Below, piece by piece: positions 60,385-64,000 of a stretch of 64,000 bases of DNA. Origin of the DNA: Chroococcopsis sp964623815 (GTDB taxonomy: Bacteria; Cyanobacteriota; Cyanobacteriia; Cyanobacteriales; Microcystaceae); assembly GCA_964623815.1 (NCBI GenBank), contig CAZUVR010000004.1, positions 1 through 64,000 of the forward strand, written 5' to 3'. Every line of letters begins with the position of its first letter. The stretch's first letter is position 1. Below the pieces are notes generated by a model. That model was not told where the DNA came from. It searched no databases and was given only the letters and a program-made list of their open reading frames with translations. The position numbers were made by a program, and so were the translations under genes.

Positions 60385-62199
60385 TTACACAGGAGCGATC
60401 GTTACTTTTACTTTAACCCTTTCATCAGTTTTTGGTAGAGTAACCGTCAGGGCATCGGCATCAAAATTATTGTAAGGTTCGCCATCGATCGAACACTTAC
60501 TGATCTTGACGGAGCCAGGAGGTAAAATATCTGGAGACACCCGCAGTATATTGTCGGGGAAGCCTTTAGGCATGGGTTTAAAGTAGAAATCCATCGGCTG
60601 CTTAGTGACGAGCAAGTTGGTATACACGGCGGCGAGATAACATAATTCAAAGGAATGATAACCGCTCATGGAGTGGCTACCTTTACCCCTCTCGTTACCC
60701 CCCGCCAGATAGGGAATACCGTTAGCGAGGACGTTAAAGTAAACGCCGCCGTCTTCTAAATCGAGAAAATAGGCGTTATAGAAAGCTGAGGATTCTCGTG
60801 CCAGACGTTTAAAATCTTTGTCCTTGACGATACCGGCGAGGATTAAGTAAGCAAGAATAGCCTGTTCCTGTTGCCACCAAGCTTTGCGATCGTGCCAGAC
60901 GAAGCGATAATGAGTTTCTCCCTCTGCCAGCACTCTCTCAACTACATCATACCAACCGCCGCGCTGTTGATCGCTTCCTGCAGGCGGCATAAGGTTGGCG
61001 ATTTTCGTGGCTAAATCCAAGTATTCCTGTTTCGGTTTCAGCCCGTACATCCGCATTAAATTCCAGGAGATTTTCAGGTTGTGTCCCACTACCGCCCGAT
61101 TCTGTTGCCATGCCCAGGTAGTGTCGTGTGACCAATCTTCGTAGAATCTTTCTTGTACGAAGGGGCTATTTTCGTAATCGGGGAAACGCTTTTCGATCGT
61201 ATCGAAGGTATATTCGAGCATATCAGCGTATTCTTTTCGCCCAGTGGCGAGCCACAGATTGATTAAATAAGCCGGTGCGTGATCCCCTACCGAGTTCCAA
61301 TTCTTTTTAGCGCAATTATCTCCTAAAGATTTAGATCTCGGATCGAGATTAAATGGTTCGAGGTGAGAGAAATAACCGCCGTATTCGCTCTTATCGAGGA
61401 AAAAGTTATCGAATAGTTTGATCGTTTTCTCCGCGTCATCGAGAATGCGCGGATCGCCAGTACATCTGTATGTCTGAATCGGGCCCGCTAGAGCGTAAAT
61501 CTGTTCATAGGCGGGTATAGCATAATAATCATCCCCGAATTCAGAAGCAAAAATTTTCTCTTCCCGCTCTCCCTGAACGTCGATACCGTGATACCAGTAG
61601 ACGATTCCCTCATCTAAATCCACAAAACGCATATGTTCCCGCAGGTATTCGGTGCCCCTCTCTGCCGCTTTGAGGAAGCTATCATCACCAGTCATCATAA
61701 AGGCGGTGGCGAAACCGTAAACCAAACGGGAAATCGTGTCGGTTTCCTGACGGAAATTTACCGTCGATTGTATACCGCTAAGGTTCAAACTGGTGCGGTA
61801 CTTACGATAATCATACTCGCCCTCACCGAATTGAGCTTTTAAGTAAAATTTGCCCAGGGAGTTAATCTGTTTAACCCACCAATCTTGCTTTTCAAAAACG
61901 TATTCATCTTGTTTTCTACCCGCAAAAACGATCTGTTTAGCATCGAATTTATCGCTATCCGGATAGAAAACACCGTAGGTGAATAGATACCTACCAGGGG
62001 TGAGCATCGCTTTCATACTTCCCGTCGCATCCGGATAACCTTCATCAAAATTTTGAATTAACTTGGCGTAGGCCATCGGGCTTAACTTGACTTGAAACTC
62101 TCGCCCATCAGATGTTTTCAAGCCGAAAACATCTTTCTCCGCATCAAAATGAGTTACATAACCAGCGATGAGATCGGAAAAAGGAAAATTAATCTCCAT
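60385..62199 (-). CDS. N-acylglucosamine 2-epimerase-like (AGE) protein with an extra N-terminal domain
   Basis: 604 residues. From about residue 110 it has the (alpha/alpha)6 barrel of the AGE / cellobiose-epimerase superfamily, with helices around FASEFGDDYYAIPAYEQI, HDTTWAWQQNRAVVGHNLK and WWQQEQAILAYLILAG; the His-Asn and His residues fit AGE catalytic positions. About 110 N-terminal residues (PFSDLIAGYVTHFDAEKD) form a domain that standard epimerases lack. A homologue in the Synechocystis icfG cluster is slr1855 as I remember. The true substrate is unknown. Confidence 0.78.
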   Translation of the reverse strand: MEINFPFSDLIAGYVTHFDAEKDVFGLKTSDGREFQVKLSPMAYAKLIQNFDEGYPDATGSMKAMLTPGRYLFTYGVFYPDSDKFDAKQIVFAGRKQDEYVFEKQDWWVKQINSLGKFYLKAQFGEGEYDYRKYRTSLNLSGIQSTVNFRQETDTISRLVYGFATAFMMTGDDSFLKAAERGTEYLREHMRFVDLDEGIVYWYHGIDVQGEREEKIFASEFGDDYYAIPAYEQIYALAGPIQTYRCTGDPRILDDAEKTIKLFDNFFLDKSEYGGYFSHLEPFNLDPRSKSLGDNCAKKNWNSVGDHAPAYLINLWLATGRKEYADMLEYTFDTIEKRFPDYENSPFVQERFYEDWSHDTTWAWQQNRAVVGHNLKISWNLMRMYGLKPKQEYLDLATKIANLMPPAGSDQQRGGWYDVVERVLAEGETHYRFVWHDRKAWWQQEQAILAYLILAGIVKDKDFKRLARESSAFYNAYFLDLEDGGVYFNVLANGIPYLAGGNERGKGSHSMSGYHSFELCYLAAVYTNLLVTKQPMDFYFKPMPKGFPDNILRVSPDILPPGSVKISKCSIDGEPYNNFDADALTVTLPKTDERVKVKVTIAPV

Positions 62200-62247
62200 T
62201 GTTTTATTACCCTAAGTCATTTGGTGTTTAAATAGTCTTTAATCGAG

Positions 62248-62850
62248 CTAGGCTTTTTCTATCTCTTCAACGAACACATCCATAAATCTATCGACAACTC
62301 CAGGATGTTTCCCCGTAATTAGATTTCCATCTACTACTAAATCGCTAGTAACATCCCCGTCATAAACTATCTCAGCGCCCGCATTTTCCACATCACAGAT
62401 AATATTATGGGCGCAAGTTACTTTACGCCCTTTGAGTAGATCAGAATCCGCGCATAAAAGCCATAGGCTATGACATATAGTTCCTATCTTTACGTTGTCC
62501 GTTGCCATAGCCTGACGTAGGAAAACTACGGCGGGGGCTTGATTTTTTTGCCCTTTGGACACGTTAACCTGATACCTGAGGCGATCCATCGCATAGGCTC
62601 CTATGCAGATAATTCCTTTATAGTCACCCGGCTTTATATCTTTTACCTCCGTGGTGACGGTAACGTGATATTCTATCTTGTCATTTTCTGGATTAGAGCC
62701 GAAAGTAAGCTCTTTATTTCCCCAGAGATGGGAAATGTATTCTACTTCATAACCCTGGGTGGGGAAGAAATCATTGAAACGGCGGAATTCCGTTCCGTCA
62801 AAGTGTTCTTCTATTAAAACACCTATCTTGCCTTTTTTATTAGTATCCAT
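62248..62850 (-). CDS. DJ-1/PfpI superfamily protein
   Basis: 200 residues. The nucleophile elbow is GTICHSLWLL, with Cys126 followed by His127, as in DJ-1/PfpI proteases and glyoxalase-III-like enzymes. An acidic residue near the N-terminus (EEHFDGTE) may complete the site. Family members act on glyoxals, as chaperones or peptidases; which one applies is not decided. It is the first gene of the minus-strand cluster, and two palindromic repeats lie 24 and 54 bases upstream of its start. Confidence 0.82.
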   Translation of the reverse strand: MDTNKKGKIGVLIEEHFDGTEFRRFNDFFPTQGYEVEYISHLWGNKELTFGSNPENDKIEYHVTVTTEVKDIKPGDYKGIICIGAYAMDRLRYQVNVSKGQKNQAPAVVFLRQAMATDNVKIGTICHSLWLLCADSDLLKGRKVTCAHNIICDVENAGAEIVYDGDVTSDLVVDGNLITGKHPGVVDRFMDVFVEEIEKA

Positions 62851-63144
62851 CCAGTATCCCTTGATATTTCTATGTAAATTTACTGAATATTTATTGTTTC
62901 TATGTAAATTTACTTGAATAGCTATATAGTTGGACTAGAACTTAATCTATTCATGTCCGTGACCACATACACAGAGAATTATATAAGCAAAAATTTTCTA
63001 TTTATCTATTTTTATAAAGCTTAATATTTTTTTTGGTTTTTAGATTACGAAAAATTAAGAAATGGCACAATATCGCAAAAACACCATAGAATTAGACGTA
63101 ATAATAGTGCCAAACTTAGAGTAATAGCCATGAAAAAACAGTTG
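62851..63144. other. AT-rich leader region of the minus-strand cluster
   Basis: This gap of 294 bases separates the DJ-1-like gene from the ABM-domain gene. It contains the two palindromic repeats at 62867-62914 and no open frame worth calling. The promoter of the long minus-strand cluster should lie here. Confidence 0.5.
62867..62914. promoter_or_regulatory. Paired 18-bp direct repeats with GTAAATTTAC palindromes
   Basis: TTTCTATGTAAATTTACT occurs exactly at 62867-62884 and again at 62897-62914. Each copy includes the ten-base palindrome GTAAATTTAC (62874-62883 and 62904-62913), so the centres are 30 bp apart, near three helical turns. Their position just in front of the cluster suggests an operator for a dimeric regulator. 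This is inference from layout. Confidence 0.5.
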
Positions 63145-63444
63145 CTATAATTCAGTAACACTTTCAATAGAATAAATTTTAATTATCGGCTCTCCTAGAA
63201 TTAAACTGGGAAAATACTCCATAAACTCTTGAAAATGCTCGGTTTCAAAGTGGTTTTGTAAAGATTCCCGATCGAGCCACTCTTCCACGAAAAAAAATAC
63301 ACCTTTTTCACTGCTACTTTCGCAAAACTCATAACTTATACAACCTCTATCCACTCTAGAAGGTGCCAACATATTCAAGGACAGATTCTTCAAGTCTTCG
63401 ATTTTATCAGGTTTAGCCTGGAATTTACCTTTAACCACAATCAT
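63145..63444 (-). CDS. Antibiotic-biosynthesis-monooxygenase (ABM) domain protein
   Basis: 99 residues from the ATG at 63444; the frame opens 17 codons earlier. It is a single ferredoxin-like ABM domain (MIVVKGKFQAKPDKIEDLK, DRGCISYEFCES, FVEEWLDRESLQNHFETEHF), the YgiN / heme-degrading-monooxygenase superfamily. Members act as small cofactor-free oxygenases or quinol monooxygenases. It lies 295 bases upstream of the cluster on the same strand and may or may not belong to it. Confidence 0.82.
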   Translation of the reverse strand: MIVVKGKFQAKPDKIEDLKNLSLNMLAPSRVDRGCISYEFCESSSEKGVFFFVEEWLDRESLQNHFETEHFQEFMEYFPSLILGEPIIKIYSIESVTEL

Positions 63445-63641
63445 GAGTTTAATAGTTTTTAACCGATTGATATATAGATTATCAAAGTAAAGCAAATATC
63501 TAAAAAAACTTTACATTTTTTAAGATTTAAACTTAAAAGTTTTAATTAAATAATTATTAAAAATTATTTAATTTTTTAAATAATATAGTGCCAGTATATT
63601 ATATTTACCTATGTTATCTCAATCTTACAAAATAAAAAGCT

Positions 63642-64000
63642 ATGAAAGCAAGAAAAAATTATTATGAAGGATTATCAGCAGATTATTCCCGTCCAGGCTT
63701 GATTTCTGAAGAAACGGCAAAAAAATTAATCGAAGAAGCGGAAAAGATTATAGCATTGAAAGAGGCGAAACTTCCTGAAATTAATGCAGATTATACTTTA
63801 GAAGAGATAGAGAAAGAAAATAAAGAATGGTGGCCGACTCATTGCGAGGCATTAAGACAGGGCAGAGGCGATATATTAACGGGAGAATATCGAGACGATC
63901 TAACTTATCTTTGTCAGGACGGGCCCTATAGTGGTTTAGAGCAACAGAAAGAGCGGGAAAAACATTGGTGGGCTTTAATCGCTCAACCTGGTGTTACCAT
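63642..64000 (+). CDS. Protein of unknown family, cut by the window end
   Basis: An open frame of 119 codons from the ATG at 63642 to the end of the window without a stop. It begins MKARKNYYEGLSADYSR, and it has Trp-Trp motifs (ENKEWWPTHCEALRQG, EKHWWALIAQPG) and DILTGEYRDDLTYLCQDGP. The latter looks like a nuclear-transport-factor-2/SnoaL-like fold, though this is a guess. It is divergent from the ABM gene. The C-terminus is outside the window. Confidence 0.55.
   Translation, partial: MKARKNYYEGLSADYSRPGLISEETAKKLIEEAEKIIALKEAKLPEINADYTLEEIEKENKEWWPTHCEALRQGRGDILTGEYRDDLTYLCQDGPYSGLEQQKEREKHWWALIAQPGVT

Noticed and set aside
46228..63495. A complete non-ribosomal-peptide biosynthetic cluster
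   Set aside because: Only one NRPS-like gene is present, with no condensation domain, thioesterase, tailoring enzymes, transporter or phosphopantetheinyl transferase.
1..64000. A CRISPR array
   Set aside because: No regularly spaced near-identical repeats of 23-37 bases were found; the tandem repeats present are seven-base or 21-base units.

Overview
The window is cyanobacterial chromosome, probably from a unicellular species of moderate GC. The evidence is psaE (photosystem I), a CRR6-type NDH-1 assembly factor, PII with Ser49 and Tyr51, a RibBA fusion, GuaB3, several proteins of families found mainly in cyanobacteria, and many HIP1 octamers (GCGATCGC). I cannot name the species.

Layout. 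0-18 kb is a housekeeping mosaic: M48 protease, Ser/Thr kinase, DUF6671, LOG-family protein, CobT-like protein, purH, an iron-type ABC ATPase, rsmE, psaE, mutM and a TPR glycosyltransferase. 18-27 kb holds a GAF histidine kinase, an orphan ABC permease, argC, ribBA, glnB, queC, guaB3 and a Uma2 nuclease. 27-31 kb is an iron module: a lipoprotein diverges from a ferritin-like protein, which is followed by an FTR1 permease and a Cys-rich periplasmic-binding-type protein. 31-34 kb has a metal ABC binding protein and ATPase (mntC/mntA-like) that are divergent and have no permease gene beside them. About 800 bases with no intact gene follow, carrying fold-back repeats and an IS630-type relic. 34-46 kb carries dnaK, ftsW, a second Uma2, tRNA-Asn(GUU), a CRR6-like gene, uvrC, a large membrane protein, an ABC-F ATPase and a DUF393 protein.

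The most notable region is 46-63 kb, about 16.6 kb with ten genes all on the minus strand. In transcription order they are: DJ-1/PfpI-like, N-acylglucosamine-epimerase-like, STAS, GlgX-type debranching enzyme, STAS, RsbW-like ATPase, GH13 amylase with a CBM20-like tail, an NRPS-like adenylation-carrier-reductase protein, and two paralogous hybrid histidine kinases. The first six closely resemble, from memory, the icfG cluster of Synechocystis PCC 6803, which couples carbon supply to sugar metabolism. The PP2C phosphatase IcfG is absent here, and four genes are added downstream. I infer a partner-switching and phosphorelay system that controls glycogen breakdown and links it to a reductively released amino-acid or carboxylic-acid product. 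Two copies of the palindrome GTAAATTTAC, 30 bp apart, lie just upstream of the first gene and could be its operator.

Many cyanobacterial proteins here can be placed only by family. Functions were inferred by reading motifs; no database search was run.
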